DNA of 64,000 nucleotides from Melioribacteraceae bacterium 4301-Me (GCA_041538185.1 JBGORM010000010.1:24601-88600); one strand, 5' to 3'. Numbered from the stretch's first letter, positions 45,823-55,697 are shown. The notes: generated by a model not told the origin, from the letters alone. Translations and numbers: made by a program.

Positions 45823-46629
45823 ATGTCAATAAAAATTATTACGATTGTGCAAGCACGCATGTCCTCTTCACGTTTGCCGGGTAAAGTCTTACTGCCAATT
45901 TTAAACAAACCTCTTCTTATACGAATGATAGAAAGGATACAAAAAGCTAAACTTAAAGGTAAATTAATTGTGGCAACCTCAGTATCAAACGATGACGATG
46001 TGATTGAACAACTCTGCAAGCAAAATAACATTGAATGCTTTAGGGGACATCCAACAGACTTACTCGATCGACATTATAAAGCGGCAGTTAAATACAAAGC
46101 CGACGCAATAGCTAAAATTCCATCAGATTGTCCATTAATTGACCCAAATATAATTGACAAAGTTTTCAGCTTTTACTTGCAGAACGTCAACAAATTCGAC
46201 TATGTAAGTAATTTACATCCAGCTACTTATCCCGATGGCAACGACGTTGAAATAATGTCATTCAATTCACTTAAAAAAGCATGGAGCGAAGCAACAAAAG
46301 ATTTTGAACGCGAACATACAACCCCTTACATTTGGGAGAATCCACATTTATTTAAAATCGGGAATGTAGAGTGGGAAACTGGTAAAAATTTATCAACTAC
46401 TGAAAGATGGACTATTGATTATGAAGAAGATTATCTTTTTATTAAAACAGTTTACGAAGAATTATACTTAGATAATCATGATTTCGGTATTAATGATATT
46501 TTAACTTTGCTTCAAAAGAAACCAGAAATAAGAAATATTAACAGTAAATACGCAGGTAAATACTGGTACGAAAATCACTTGAACGAGCTTAAACATATAG
46601 ATGAATACAAAAGGAGCATAAATAATTAA
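45823..46629 (+). CDS. SpsF-like cytidylyltransferase
   Basis: 268 residues of the nucleotidyltransferase fold used by CMP-Kdo and CMP-sialic acid synthetases. Conserved blocks are VQARMSSSRLPGKVL at residues 9-23 (nucleotide loop), IPSDCPLIDP near 101, and REHTTPYIWE near 163. It should activate the acid sugar as its CMP derivative. It lies 37 bases after the transferase gene and ahead of the aminotransferase. Confidence 0.88.
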   Translation: MSIKIITIVQARMSSSRLPGKVLLPILNKPLLIRMIERIQKAKLKGKLIVATSVSNDDDVIEQLCKQNNIECFRGHPTDLLDRHYKAAVKYKADAIAKIPSDCPLIDPNIIDKVFSFYLQNVNKFDYVSNLHPATYPDGNDVEIMSFNSLKKAWSEATKDFEREHTTPYIWENPHLFKIGNVEWETGKNLSTTERWTIDYEEDYLFIKTVYEELYLDNHDFGINDILTLLQKKPEIRNINSKYAGKYWYENHLNELKHIDEYKRSINN

Positions 46630-46728
46630 CTATTAGCATCAACTTTATTGAACTGTAGTTAATTGTAAGAGCTTCATTTAAGCTGAATTTACCACATTAA
46701 AAACAAAATTGCGGAGAACAAAAAAATT

Positions 46729-48063
46729 ATGCCTAACAAAATAAGCTTAGAGAATGATTATCCTGATATAACTAAATCCGAAGAGCTCTACAAGCGTGCG
46801 CTTGGATTAATTCCATCAGTTACACAAACTCTTGCAAAAGGACCAACTCAATACGTCAATGGAGCTTCACCAAAATATCTCATTAAAGGAAAAGGCTCTC
46901 ACGTCTGGGATGTAGATGGTAATGAATATATCGATTATAATATGGGAATTGGACCATTATCACTTGGTTATGCTTATCCTAAAGTGGATGAAGCCATAAA
47001 AAAACAATTAGAAAGTGGCATTACCTTTTCACTAATGCACCCACTTGAAGTTGAAGTAGCAGAACTCATTAGAGAAATCATTCCAAATGCAGAAGCAGTA
47101 AGGTATAGCAAAACTGGAGCCGATGTTACAAGCGCAGCAATAAGACTTGCTCGTGCCTATACCGGTCGCAACAAAATTTTATGCTGCGGTTACCACGGCT
47201 GGCATGATTGGTACATAAGTGTTACAGCAAGAAATAAAGGAATTCCATCTGCGGTTCAAGATTTAACTTACACTTTTAATTATAACGACATTGATTCAGT
47301 TAAAAATTCTTTAGACGCAGATACTGCTGCAGTAATCTTAGAACCTGTTGTTTTTCATGAACCAAAGGATAATTTCCTTCATAAGCTTGCAGAGCTCTGC
47401 AAGCAAAATGGTACAATTTTAATATTCGATGAAATGTGGACAGGGTTCAGAATGGCTCTTGGCGGTGCTCAAGAATATTTTAATATTACTCCCGATTTAG
47501 CTACTTATTCTAAAGCTGTAGCTAACGGTATGCCTATATCAATTCTTACAGGCAGAAAAGAAATCATGAATTTATTAGATGAAGATGTTTTCTTTTATAC
47601 CACATTCGGTGGTGAAGCTCTTTCCCTTGCAGCTGTCAAAGCTACTATTGAAACACTTAAAGAAAATAATGTACCAAAATACCTTAATGATATGGGTAAA
47701 AAATTAAAAGACGGGTATAATGAAATAGCATCAAAGCTTAAAATGAATTACACTAAGGCTATAGGCTACAATTGGCGTTCGCTGATTACTTTCGACCCTG
47801 CTGCTGCCGACCCCCTTCTACAAAAATCTTTAGTTCAACAGGAAATGATTAAACGTGGCATCTTATGGCAAGGATTTCATAACATGAGCTTTTCTCATAC
47901 ACAAGAGGATATTGATTATACCCTTAAAGTATACGATGAGGTTCTCCCTATTCTTAAAAACGCAGTTGATAATAACAATATTAAAAATCTCTTGCGTGGC
48001 GAACCTGTTCAACCAGTGTTTAGAAAAGTTGATAATTTTAATGTAAAACCAATAAAAAAATGA
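46729..48063 (+). CDS. Class III aminotransferase, glutamate-1-semialdehyde-aminomutase-like
   Basis: 444 residues of PLP-dependent fold type I. GTxxT-like region GADVTSAAIRLARA, the PLP-stacking FDEMWTGFRMALGGAQ, and the Schiff-base lysine in YSKAVANGMPISIL near residue 264. In a run with a NeuB-like synthase and a cytidylyltransferase it more likely transaminates a keto-sugar intermediate than works in tetrapyrrole synthesis, but sequence alone does not exclude a true GSAM. Confidence 0.88.
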   Translation: MPNKISLENDYPDITKSEELYKRALGLIPSVTQTLAKGPTQYVNGASPKYLIKGKGSHVWDVDGNEYIDYNMGIGPLSLGYAYPKVDEAIKKQLESGITFSLMHPLEVEVAELIREIIPNAEAVRYSKTGADVTSAAIRLARAYTGRNKILCCGYHGWHDWYISVTARNKGIPSAVQDLTYTFNYNDIDSVKNSLDADTAAVILEPVVFHEPKDNFLHKLAELCKQNGTILIFDEMWTGFRMALGGAQEYFNITPDLATYSKAVANGMPISILTGRKEIMNLLDEDVFFYTTFGGEALSLAAVKATIETLKENNVPKYLNDMGKKLKDGYNEIASKLKMNYTKAIGYNWRSLITFDPAAADPLLQKSLVQQEMIKRGILWQGFHNMSFSHTQEDIDYTLKVYDEVLPILKNAVDNNNIKNLLRGEPVQPVFRKVDNFNVKPIKK

Positions 48064-48443
48064 GACACGAATTTCACAAGTTAAATAAATTACAGATGTT
48101 ATTTTGATATAGCTTTTATTTGTTTATAATCCGAATACGCATGAGATGATTTATAAATGTTGTTTAAGAATGATTCTCGAAATAAAAATAATTGAATTAA
48201 TGACAGATTTTATTATAAAGCGAACTTCGAATTGCCTTGCAGCATTAAAGCTGGCTTATCAGCAAATTTTGGTGAAAGCTCTTTGAAATGCAAAAGAATA
48301 ATTTTATAATTTACATGACGTCCGTAAAATTATTATACAGAAACCTTCATTATTATCAACTATATAGCAGGATTATTCATATAGTTTAATCCAAAAAATA
48401 GTTTAATTAAAATTCGTGTAATTGGTGTCTGTTATTTAAGCAT
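48064..48443. other. Non-coding gap bounded by ATTCGTG-type repeats
   Basis: 380 AT-rich bases inside the sugar run. Near its left end, GAGACACGAATTTCAC (48062-48077, minus-strand sense) and near its right end ATTCGTGTAATTGGTGTCT (48412-48430) are inverted relatives of AATTCGTGAAATTCGTCTC found at 18152. No gene seen. A promoter for the SDR-phosphatase-synthase half of the locus may be here. Confidence 0.5.
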
Positions 48444-49247
48444 ATGGAACTTTTCTCACTAAAAAATAAAACGGCAATCATTACTGGTGCAATTGGACTA
48501 TTAGGTAAACAGCACTGTAGAGCGCTAAGCGAAGCGGGAGCAAATATAGTAGTAGCAGATTTAGATGAGAATGAATGTAAGAAATTCGCTAAATCACTGC
48601 CAACCAAATCAATAGGCTTAGCCTTAGATGTTACTGACCCACAATCAATTAAGAATTTACGTGATAAAGTTCTTAAGGAATTTGGTCATATTGATGTATT
48701 AGTAAATAATGCAGCAATTAACGACATGTTTGAAGACCCAAAAGCTGCTGCAGAAGAGTCAAAATTTGAAAATTATCCGCTTAAGTTATGGAAAAAGTCA
48801 ATTGATGTTAATCTAACCGGCGTGTTTCTTTGTTCTCAAATTTTAGGCACAGAAATGGCAAGACAAAGATACGGCAGCATTATTAATATCGCATCAACTT
48901 ATGGAATAACGGCTCCCGATCAATCTTTATATGTTAAAAGAGACGGCACACAATCATTCTACAAGCCGCCAGCTTACTCTGCTACCAAAGGTGCTGTAAT
49001 TATGTTCACAAAGTACTTAGCAGCTTATTGGGGTAAAAACAATGTTCGAGTTAATACTTTAACACCTGGAGGAGTAGAAAATTTTCAAGACGAATTTTTT
49101 ATTGAAAAATACTCGGCAAAAACTCCTTTAGGAAGAATGGCTAAGCCAACAGATTATAAAGGCGCTCTTATTTTTCTTGCCAGCGATGCATCTAACTATA
49201 TGACAGGTGCTAATCTTATTGTCGATGGTGGGTGGACAGCCTGGTAA
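48444..49247 (+). CDS. Short-chain dehydrogenase/reductase
   Basis: 267 residues of the classical SDR fold: ITGAIGLLGKQH nucleotide-binding start, VNNAAIND, catalytic IINIAST with a YSATKGAV YxxxK motif near residue 180, and a C-terminal TGANLIVDGGWTAW. Position between the aminotransferase and KdsC-like genes suggests it oxidises or reduces a sugar intermediate, comparable to PtmA-type SDRs of legionaminate-like pathways. The gene follows a 380-base gap. Confidence 0.9.
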   Translation: MELFSLKNKTAIITGAIGLLGKQHCRALSEAGANIVVADLDENECKKFAKSLPTKSIGLALDVTDPQSIKNLRDKVLKEFGHIDVLVNNAAINDMFEDPKAAAEESKFENYPLKLWKKSIDVNLTGVFLCSQILGTEMARQRYGSIINIASTYGITAPDQSLYVKRDGTQSFYKPPAYSATKGAVIMFTKYLAAYWGKNNVRVNTLTPGGVENFQDEFFIEKYSAKTPLGRMAKPTDYKGALIFLASDASNYMTGANLIVDGGWTAW

Positions 49248-49286
49248 GTTTTACATAACTTTTTTAATATATCTTTAAGCGAAACC

Positions 49287-49823
49287 TTGTATATGGCTAA
49301 AAAAAAATTAACAAAAAAACAGATTTTAAATAGAGCAAAAAAAATTAAACTTCTTTTAACAGATTGTGATGGTGTTTTAACTGACACTGGCGTATATTAC
49401 TCACACAACGGTGAAGTAATGAAAAGATTCTCAGTGCGTGATGGAATGGGTGTAGAAAGGTTAAGACAATTAGCTAATGTAGAAGTGGGCATTTTAACGG
49501 GGGAAAACACCGGTGCAGTTAAAAGCCGTGCTCAAAAATTAAAACTAAACGAGGTTCATCTTGGAGCCTTAAACAAAGCAGAAGTCTTAAAAGATATTTT
49601 ACAGAGACGAAATCTAACTCCTGAAGAAATTGCATTTATCGGTGACGATGCAAATGATGTTGAAATAATGAAAATGGTAGGATTAACAGCTTGCCCAGCA
49701 GACGCTACCAAATTTGCACTTAAAGTAGCTGATATTGTGGTAGAAAGCAAAGGCGGATACGGTGCCTTCAGAGATTTTGCAGAATTAATAATTGAAGCAA
49801 AACAAAAAGGGGAAAACAAATGA
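49287..49823 (+). CDS. KdsC-like HAD phosphatase
   Basis: 178 residues of the cap-less C0 HAD type. Catalytic LLTDCDGVLTDTGVYYS near residue 22, then VGILTGEN, and FIGDDANDVEIMKMVG near 118. The family removes phosphate from Kdo 8-phosphate or nonulosonate 9-phosphate. Its stop overlaps the NeuB-like start by 4 bases, so the two are translationally coupled. The lysine-rich N-terminus (MAKKKLTKKQILNRAKKIK) is unusual but short. Confidence 0.9.
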   Translation: MYMAKKKLTKKQILNRAKKIKLLLTDCDGVLTDTGVYYSHNGEVMKRFSVRDGMGVERLRQLANVEVGILTGENTGAVKSRAQKLKLNEVHLGALNKAEVLKDILQRRNLTPEEIAFIGDDANDVEIMKMVGLTACPADATKFALKVADIVVESKGGYGAFRDFAELIIEAKQKGENK

Positions 49824-50716
49824 CAAAACAAGCAAAAGTTTTGGTTGGCAATAGATACATAGGTGATGGCGAGCCAGTATACATTATAGCTGAAATTGGC
49901 ATCAATCATAACGGCTCAATTGAATTAGCAAAAAAATTAATTGATGGAGCAATATTTGCAGGCTGCGACGCAGTTAAATTCCAAAAAAGAACCCCTGAAC
50001 TTTGCGTACCTAAAGACCAATGGAACATCGAAAGAGATACACCATGGGGAAGAATTACTTACATTGAATATCGCCACAAAGTTGAACTTTCGTTCGATGA
50101 ATACAAAGAAATTGATAGATACTGTAAAGAAAAAGGTATTGATTGGTTTGCATCACCTTGGGATGAAGAAGCGTTGGACTTTCTTGAGGAGTTTGAACCC
50201 ATAGCTTATAAGCTGGCTTCCGCAACAATTACAGATGAAAAACTTCTTAAAAAAGTAAAAGCTACTAAACGACCTGTAATCCTTTCTACAGGTATGTCAA
50301 CAATTGAAGAAATTGAAACCGCAGTTAAAATATTAGGGACTGATAAATTACTTATCGCTCAATCAACATCTACTTATCCCTGTAAATTAGATGAGCTTAA
50401 CTTGAAAGTTATCAAAACATATAAAGAAAAATTTCCGGGAATTCCTATTGGTTATTCTGGACATGAAACAGGCTTAGCGCCAACTCTCGCCGCAGTTGCA
50501 CTTGGCGCATCTTTTGTTGAAAGGCATATTACTCTTGACAGAGCAATGTGGGGCACTGACCAAGCAGCATCAGTTGAAATCGGCGGTATGTTCCGTTTGG
50601 TTAAAGACATTCGAGATATAGAAAAAGCATTGGGCGACGGTATAAAAAGAGTATACGAAAGTGAACAGTCCAATATTCAAAAACTTAGACGAGTAAAAAG
50701 TATTCCTATTTCTTAA
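49820..50716 (+). CDS. NeuB-like sialic/nonulosonic acid synthase without SAF domain
   Basis: 298 residues. TIM-barrel motifs typical of NeuB are present: YIIAEIGINHNGSIELAKKL, DAVKFQKRTP, WFASPWDEE, KLASATITD, ILSTGMST, GYSGHETG and the ERHITLDRAMWGTDQAAS metal/substrate block. NeuB, PseI and LegI proteins normally continue to 330-350 residues with a C-terminal SAF antifreeze-like domain that completes the active site of the partner subunit; this protein ends at the barrel. It should condense phosphoenolpyruvate with a hexose-type substrate. Confidence 0.92.
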   Translation: MTKQAKVLVGNRYIGDGEPVYIIAEIGINHNGSIELAKKLIDGAIFAGCDAVKFQKRTPELCVPKDQWNIERDTPWGRITYIEYRHKVELSFDEYKEIDRYCKEKGIDWFASPWDEEALDFLEEFEPIAYKLASATITDEKLLKKVKATKRPVILSTGMSTIEEIETAVKILGTDKLLIAQSTSTYPCKLDELNLKVIKTYKEKFPGIPIGYSGHETGLAPTLAAVALGASFVERHITLDRAMWGTDQAASVEIGGMFRLVKDIRDIEKALGDGIKRVYESEQSNIQKLRRVKSIPIS

Positions 50717-50785
50717 CCTCTTTTATAGTAGTAAAAGTTACCAAACAGCACCATTGCTATGAAATAAGTTTTGTGGAGAGAAATT

Positions 50786-51637
50786 ATGCTAAAGACTTTT
50801 CTAAACTACTTTGCAAATTTGCATAACTATGAAATAACTTCTTATTCAATAATTATTGGCGCCGCAATTTTATTTGTTATCCTCGAAAGAATTTTTCCAT
50901 ACAATGAGGGTCAAAAAATTATAAGAGAAGGCTTTTTTAACGACCTCGCTCTTTACAGCATAGCACAAAATTACATTTTAGGAATAATAATCTTTTCTGG
51001 CATAATTTCTTATATCGATAATACTACTGGAATTTCGAGACTAAAATTATTTGCAAACGTTCCAATATGGATTCAACTAATATTCTTTACTGTTACACAC
51101 GATATTTACATTTATTGGATGCACAGATGGCAGCACAGCAATAAATATTTATGGCGAATTCATGAAGCGCATCATTCACCTAAAAAAGTTGACTGGCTTT
51201 CAGGCTCACGTTCACATGCTTTCGAAATATTAATTAATCAGACTGTTGAATTTCTTCCTATTGTATTACTTGGCTCACCACGGGAAGTTATTGCTTATAA
51301 AGGAGTTATTAGTGCAGTTTGGGGAATGTACATTCACTCGAATATCAATGTTAAATCGGGTAAATTGCAATTAATAATAAACGGACCTGAAATGCACCGC
51401 TGGCACCATACAACGGGCAAAGGGAGAAATAGAAATTTTGCTACTAAACTTGCTATTTGGGATTGGCTTTTTAATTCAGCCTACCTTCCTGAAGGTAAGG
51501 CAGAAGTCTATGGTTTAAAAACTTTTTTCCCATCTAATTTTATTCAACAGTTTCTATTTGCATTCAGAAGCTATAAAAAAAATCCTAGTCCCAGCCCGTT
51601 TAAACATTCAATGGAAAAAAATTCTTTAACGAGATGA
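50786..51637 (+). CDS. Fatty acid hydroxylase/sterol desaturase-family membrane protein
   Basis: 283 residues from the ATG at 50786, with a GTGGAGAG ribosome-binding site. Several membrane helices in the first half, and the histidine clusters of the di-iron family: HDIYIYWMHRWQH, HEAHHSP and HRWHHTTGKG. Likely an oxygen-dependent lipid hydroxylase, although related proteins have other roles. Whether it belongs to the sugar run is unclear; a short gap separates it from the NeuB-like gene. Its last 12 bases overlap the convergent lipoprotein gene. Confidence 0.85.
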   Translation: MLKTFLNYFANLHNYEITSYSIIIGAAILFVILERIFPYNEGQKIIREGFFNDLALYSIAQNYILGIIIFSGIISYIDNTTGISRLKLFANVPIWIQLIFFTVTHDIYIYWMHRWQHSNKYLWRIHEAHHSPKKVDWLSGSRSHAFEILINQTVEFLPIVLLGSPREVIAYKGVISAVWGMYIHSNINVKSGKLQLIINGPEMHRWHHTTGKGRNRNFATKLAIWDWLFNSAYLPEGKAEVYGLKTFFPSNFIQQFLFAFRSYKKNPSPSPFKHSMEKNSLTR

Positions 51638-52183
51638 AATTGACAATAAAGTAGAATTTTGTACGTTAAATAATCTACTCAGTTTATCTTTTGCGATTGA
51701 CTCATAGCTTACTGGTGTTGCAATAGACTCAAAATATTTTTTGTTAAAAGAAAAAACAATCACTCTAACAATTATTTTTTCTTCATTTAAATATTTGTAC
51801 GCGGCACATTTCAAAGAACCAATCGTAAAAAACTCATCCCCGTCAATTTGATTAAACTTGTCCCTAAGTGCAATCTCTCTAAATTTTTTACTAAACGTTA
51901 AAATCTTCTCAAGCTTATCATCATTCGATAAGACCAAAGAATCAACATTAATTGGGACAAACTTTATCGAGGCGGTTTTTTCTTTATTAATTAGCAAAAT
52001 ATCAATACAATAACACTCATTATCTTCAACAGCAGACCAATCTTGCGGAATTTTTACCGATAAATCCATGTACTGCGATTCTGCTGTTTGATTTGTTAAG
52101 GGATAATCAAAATTATATAATGAACTTGAAGTGGTACATGCTGTAAGAAAAATTAAAAGAAAAAAAGGAACGATGTTATTCAT
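51626..52183 (-). CDS. Hypothetical lipoprotein
   Basis: 185 residues from the ATG at 52183; a TTG two codons upstream is possible. N-terminal MNNIVPFFLLIFLTAC ends in a lipobox cysteine. The mature part has DLSVKIPQDWSAVEDNE, a start resembling secreted DUF-type lipoproteins, and a C-terminal VRVIVFSFNKKYFESIATP. No family recognised. Confidence 0.65.
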   Translation of the reverse strand: MNNIVPFFLLIFLTACTTSSSLYNFDYPLTNQTAESQYMDLSVKIPQDWSAVEDNECYCIDILLINKEKTASIKFVPINVDSLVLSNDDKLEKILTFSKKFREIALRDKFNQIDGDEFFTIGSLKCAAYKYLNEEKIIVRVIVFSFNKKYFESIATPVSYESIAKDKLSRLFNVQNSTLLSISSR

Positions 52184-52235
52184 AACCAAATAAGACTTTT
52201 TAAGTTTTTTAGCTGAGCATTGTTTAAAAAGATTA

Positions 52236-53264
52236 TTACTTATCTCTTTGAAACTTAGGTTCCTCTAAGGTAATTATTAGTGATATTCTGTGGGAATCGG
52301 GGAGTCTTTCTGTTTCTGATTGTGCGAACCGAGCAAACGAATAATCTATGGTAATCTTAGGTAAATACAAGCCTGCGCCAATAGTGAACTCTTTAACATC
52401 ACTATAGCCAAATCTTACAGCCAGTACATTTTTAAAATTGTATTCGAATCCGCCATGAAGGTCAAAACTAACTGGCCCTAAATTAAAAGTTGAAGCAGAC
52501 TTTCTATTTTCAAAGTGCATATCGACATCGGCTGCTGGTTTAAGCGTTCCATAAAATATTTGAAGAACATAAGCGGCACCAAATTTAGCGGTAGGACTAA
52601 TTAGTTCATTTCTACCTGTACTCCATGCAATTAATGTAGTTGTAACATCCTGAATGTTTGCACCCAAAAACAAATTATCGATTGGATTATAAACTGCTCC
52701 AACGTCAAAACCTATCCCCGTAGCATCGTATTCAGCCAAGTTGCGTTTAATTAATTTTACGTTAGCACCCCAGTAAAAATTTTCCCTAGCACGTTTGGCA
52801 AATGTAAAATAAAGTGCCCAGTCTGCACTGCTAAATTCTGAAATTTTTGAATAATCTAGCCTATCTGTATGAATATCGAGTATACCATCTCCATTTGCAT
52901 CGTAAAGTGCATTTCTTGTATCTGGAATACCATCAATACTTAAGCGTAATAGACTTACACCAAAACTCATATCTTTTCCGTATGGAATGGCAACTGCTCC
53001 ATAATTATAATTTACAAGACTTCCGAAATGTTCTTCGTGCATTAATGAAATTTGCGGATAATTTATTTTAGCAAGACCAGCAGGGTTCCAATATCCAGCA
53101 GTAACATCATTGACAAGTGCAACCTGGGCATTTCCCATTCCAAGTGCTCTGCCGCCTACACCAATCGCTAAAAATTCGCCTGCATATTTTCCAATTACGG
53201 TTTGAGATTTAATAGTGGTAATTGACAAAAGAAGAAAGAACAATACTTTATTTATTTTTTTCAT
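52236..53264 (-). CDS. PorV/PorQ-family outer-membrane protein, paralogue 2
   Basis: 342 residues with AGGAA upstream of the ATG. Signal peptide about 1-20, then FLAIGVGGRALGMGNAQVAL and GYWNPAGLAKI, the signature start of PorV-type barrels, and an EF-hand-like DANGDGILDIHTD loop near residue 125 that may bind calcium. Outer-membrane protein connected with T9SS export. Unlike the copy at 22426, it stands alone. Confidence 0.85.
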   Translation of the reverse strand: MKKINKVLFFLLLSITTIKSQTVIGKYAGEFLAIGVGGRALGMGNAQVALVNDVTAGYWNPAGLAKINYPQISLMHEEHFGSLVNYNYGAVAIPYGKDMSFGVSLLRLSIDGIPDTRNALYDANGDGILDIHTDRLDYSKISEFSSADWALYFTFAKRARENFYWGANVKLIKRNLAEYDATGIGFDVGAVYNPIDNLFLGANIQDVTTTLIAWSTGRNELISPTAKFGAAYVLQIFYGTLKPAADVDMHFENRKSASTFNLGPVSFDLHGGFEYNFKNVLAVRFGYSDVKEFTIGAGLYLPKITIDYSFARFAQSETERLPDSHRISLIITLEEPKFQRDK

Positions 53265-53359
53265 GATTAAATTCCTTTTTACACTGATGTGGTATCAAGT
53301 ATTATATTCTTTCTCCTTTTATCACAATATTAGGCTTTACAGATTAGTTTTTCAACCTA

Positions 53360-54106
53360 TTACTTTTTCTCTGTTTGCTTTGCAACGGCATTTATTGCAG
53401 CATTAATGGCTTCTTGGTCACCTAAATAGTAATGCTGAACAGGTCCTAATTTTTCATTAAGTTCATAAACAAGCGGAATTCCTGTGGGTATGTTTAATTC
53501 TACAATATCTTTATCTGAAATATTATCTAAATATTTCACTAAAGCTCTGAGACTATTACCGTGAGCTACAATAATAACTTTTTTACCCGATTTAATTACT
53601 GGAACAATTGATTCATGCCAATAGGGTAAAAATCTTTCGACTGTAGATTTTAAACTCTCAGTTAATGGTATTTCATTTTTTTTCAAATCAGCATAACGCG
53701 GGTCTTTGCCGGGGTATCTATCATCATTTTCATCAAGTGGGGGTGGAGGCACATCATAACTCCTACGCCATAACAATACTTTTTCTTTACCATATTTTTC
53801 TGCTGTTTCGGTTTTATTTAACCCCTGCAGCGCACCATACATTCTTTCATTTAATCTCCAGGATTTAATCACAGGTATCCACATCAAGTCCATTTCATCT
53901 AAAACAATATTAAGAGTTCTAATTGCTCTTTTAAGTACAGAGGTAAAGGCTATATCAAAAACAAATTTTTCTTGAAGCAGCAACTTTCCCGCTTGATGTG
54001 CCTCTTCAATACCCTTTTTTGAAAGGTCAACATCTGTCCAACCTGTAAACAAATTTAATTTGTTCCACTCACTTTCGCCGTGTCTTAATAAAACAATTTT
54101 ATACAT
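53360..54106 (-). CDS. gpmA: 2,3-bisphosphoglycerate-dependent phosphoglycerate mutase
   Basis: 248 residues from the ATG at 54106, preceded by GGAGAACGG; an in-frame start 12 codons further up lacks one. The N-terminal phospho-histidine motif [31 protein letters not shown] and the second histidine in [14 protein letters not shown] are all present. Interconverts 3- and 2-phosphoglycerate in glycolysis. Terminal lysine-rich tail TEKK is not unusual. Confidence 0.95.
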   Translation of the reverse strand: MYKIVLLRHGESEWNKLNLFTGWTDVDLSKKGIEEAHQAGKLLLQEKFVFDIAFTSVLKRAIRTLNIVLDEMDLMWIPVIKSWRLNERMYGALQGLNKTETAEKYGKEKVLLWRRSYDVPPPPLDENDDRYPGKDPRYADLKKNEIPLTESLKSTVERFLPYWHESIVPVIKSGKKVIIVAHGNSLRALVKYLDNISDKDIVELNIPTGIPLVYELNEKLGPVQHYYLGDQEAINAAINAVAKQTEKK

Positions 54107-54259
54107 TCCGTTCTCCAAAATATTTGTAAATTTAATGCTCAAATATACTTTTACATAAAACTCTAATCAAATTCTATTTTACCAAAGGTGTGTTTGACAT
54201 AGTTATACTTTCATAATTCTTAACAAACTTTTATCTTAGCAGTAAAATTAAACAACAAA

Positions 54260-54715
54260 ATGCACAGCGATTTAATATATCATTTTTTTTCTGATGACGA
54301 TTTTCTTCGTATCTCTAATAAAATAAAAGAGATGGAAAAGCTTTCCTCAGGAGAAATTAAAGTAAGCATAAAAGAAAAAAAACCTTTGTTGCATAAAAGA
54401 AAATCAATTAAAGAGTTAGCCGAAAAGGAATTTGTTCATTTAAATATGCACGCCACACGTGATAAAACAGGAATATTACTTTATTTGCTTTTAAGTGAAA
54501 GACAATTTTATATCTTAGCCGATGAAGGCATAAATGCAAAAGTCCCCAATAATACTTGGGAAGAAATTCGTGATGATATTCAGCATAAGTTTAGGAATGG
54601 TGATTTTACTAAAGGTTTACTAAGCGGGATCGAACGAGTTGGAAAAATTTTAAGTGAACATTTTCCTTTGAAACCGGATGATACAAACGAACTTAGCAAT
54701 AAAGTAGAACTTTAG
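54260..54715 (+). CDS. TPM-domain protein, soluble
   Basis: 151 residues with no signal peptide. The TPM fold is suggested by EMEKLSSGEIKVSIKEK near residue 25, RDKTGILLYLLLSERQFYIL, and ADEGINAKVPNNTWEEI. Family members are often membrane-linked; this one lacks the anchoring helix. The function is not defined. Confidence 0.75.
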   Translation: MHSDLIYHFFSDDDFLRISNKIKEMEKLSSGEIKVSIKEKKPLLHKRKSIKELAEKEFVHLNMHATRDKTGILLYLLLSERQFYILADEGINAKVPNNTWEEIRDDIQHKFRNGDFTKGLLSGIERVGKILSEHFPLKPDDTNELSNKVEL

Positions 54716-54746
54716 CTTTTTAGCAGTTTATGGTTTATTACTTTCT

Positions 54747-55697
54747 ATGGAAACCTCAAGAAGAAAATTCGTAAAAAAAATTCTATTACCTGCTGGAGGA
54801 ATGCTTTTCTTTCCGCCTTTCTTATTAAAAAAAATGAATGCCGCCAATGAAAAAGCTAAACTAAATTATAAGCCGAAACCTGAAATGTGGGATGATAATA
54901 AAATTACTCTCGCTTGGCTTGGTCATTCAACTGTTTTAATAAATTTTTTTGGAAAATGGATATTAACAGACCCAGTCCTTTTTGAAAGAATCGGACTTTA
55001 CTTTTTAGGTATAAGTTTTGGTCCAACACGCTTAACACCACCAGCTCTTTCAATAAATGAAATTCCCAAATTAGATATTATACTGCTCTCACATGCACAT
55101 ATGGACCATCTAGATATACCTACTTTAAAGGAAATAACTAATTTATACCCTTACCAAATAGATATTATCACAGCATACTTAACACAAGATTTAATTAATG
55201 ATATGAAATGGAAATCAATAACTATTTTGGATTGGAATGAATCATCGTTAATTTCAGATGTTAAATTTACCGCTTATGAAGTAAAACATTTTGGCTGGCG
55301 TTTCCCTTGGGAGCGCGACCGCTCACGCGGTTATTTTAAAGATGGACGAAGTTACAATTCCTATCTCATAGAATACAAAAACAAAAAAATATTTTTTGGC
55401 GGCGATACTGCTTTCACTGATAAACTTAATCATTTAAACGGTGCTTCAAACATCGAAATAGCTATAATGCCAATTGGGGCTTATAACCCATGGAAAAAAA
55501 ATCATTGCAACCCAGAAGAGGCTCTTCAAATGGCCGCTTCTATGAATGCAAAATATTTTGTGCCAGTCCACACCAAAACTTTTAAATTGGGAGTAGAACC
55601 ATTTGATGAGCCGATTGAATGGTTATTAAAATCCATAGTAAATTACAATATAAAATTAGGTTTACATGAAATAGGACAAACTTTTGTTGTAGTCTAA
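54747..55697 (+). CDS. Metallo-beta-lactamase fold hydrolase (NAPE-PLD/UlaG-like)
   Basis: 316 residues. The N-terminus METSRRKFVKKILLPAGGML resembles a twin-arginine signal, so export is possible. Zinc motifs are SHAHMDHLD near residue 115, FGWRFPWERDRSRGYF, FFGGDTAF and VPVHTKTFKLG. The HFGWR-RDR-GY pattern matches NAPE-hydrolysing phospholipase D-like proteins of bacteria. A phospholipid substrate is plausible but unproven. Confidence 0.85.
   Translation: METSRRKFVKKILLPAGGMLFFPPFLLKKMNAANEKAKLNYKPKPEMWDDNKITLAWLGHSTVLINFFGKWILTDPVLFERIGLYFLGISFGPTRLTPPALSINEIPKLDIILLSHAHMDHLDIPTLKEITNLYPYQIDIITAYLTQDLINDMKWKSITILDWNESSLISDVKFTAYEVKHFGWRFPWERDRSRGYFKDGRSYNSYLIEYKNKKIFFGGDTAFTDKLNHLNGASNIEIAIMPIGAYNPWKKNHCNPEEALQMAASMNAKYFVPVHTKTFKLGVEPFDEPIEWLLKSIVNYNIKLGLHEIGQTFVVV

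Noticed and set aside
46729..48063. True hemL for tetrapyrrole synthesis
   Set aside because: Sequence similarity allows it, but the gene sits inside a nonulosonate-type run and no other heme gene is near; kept as an alternative only.
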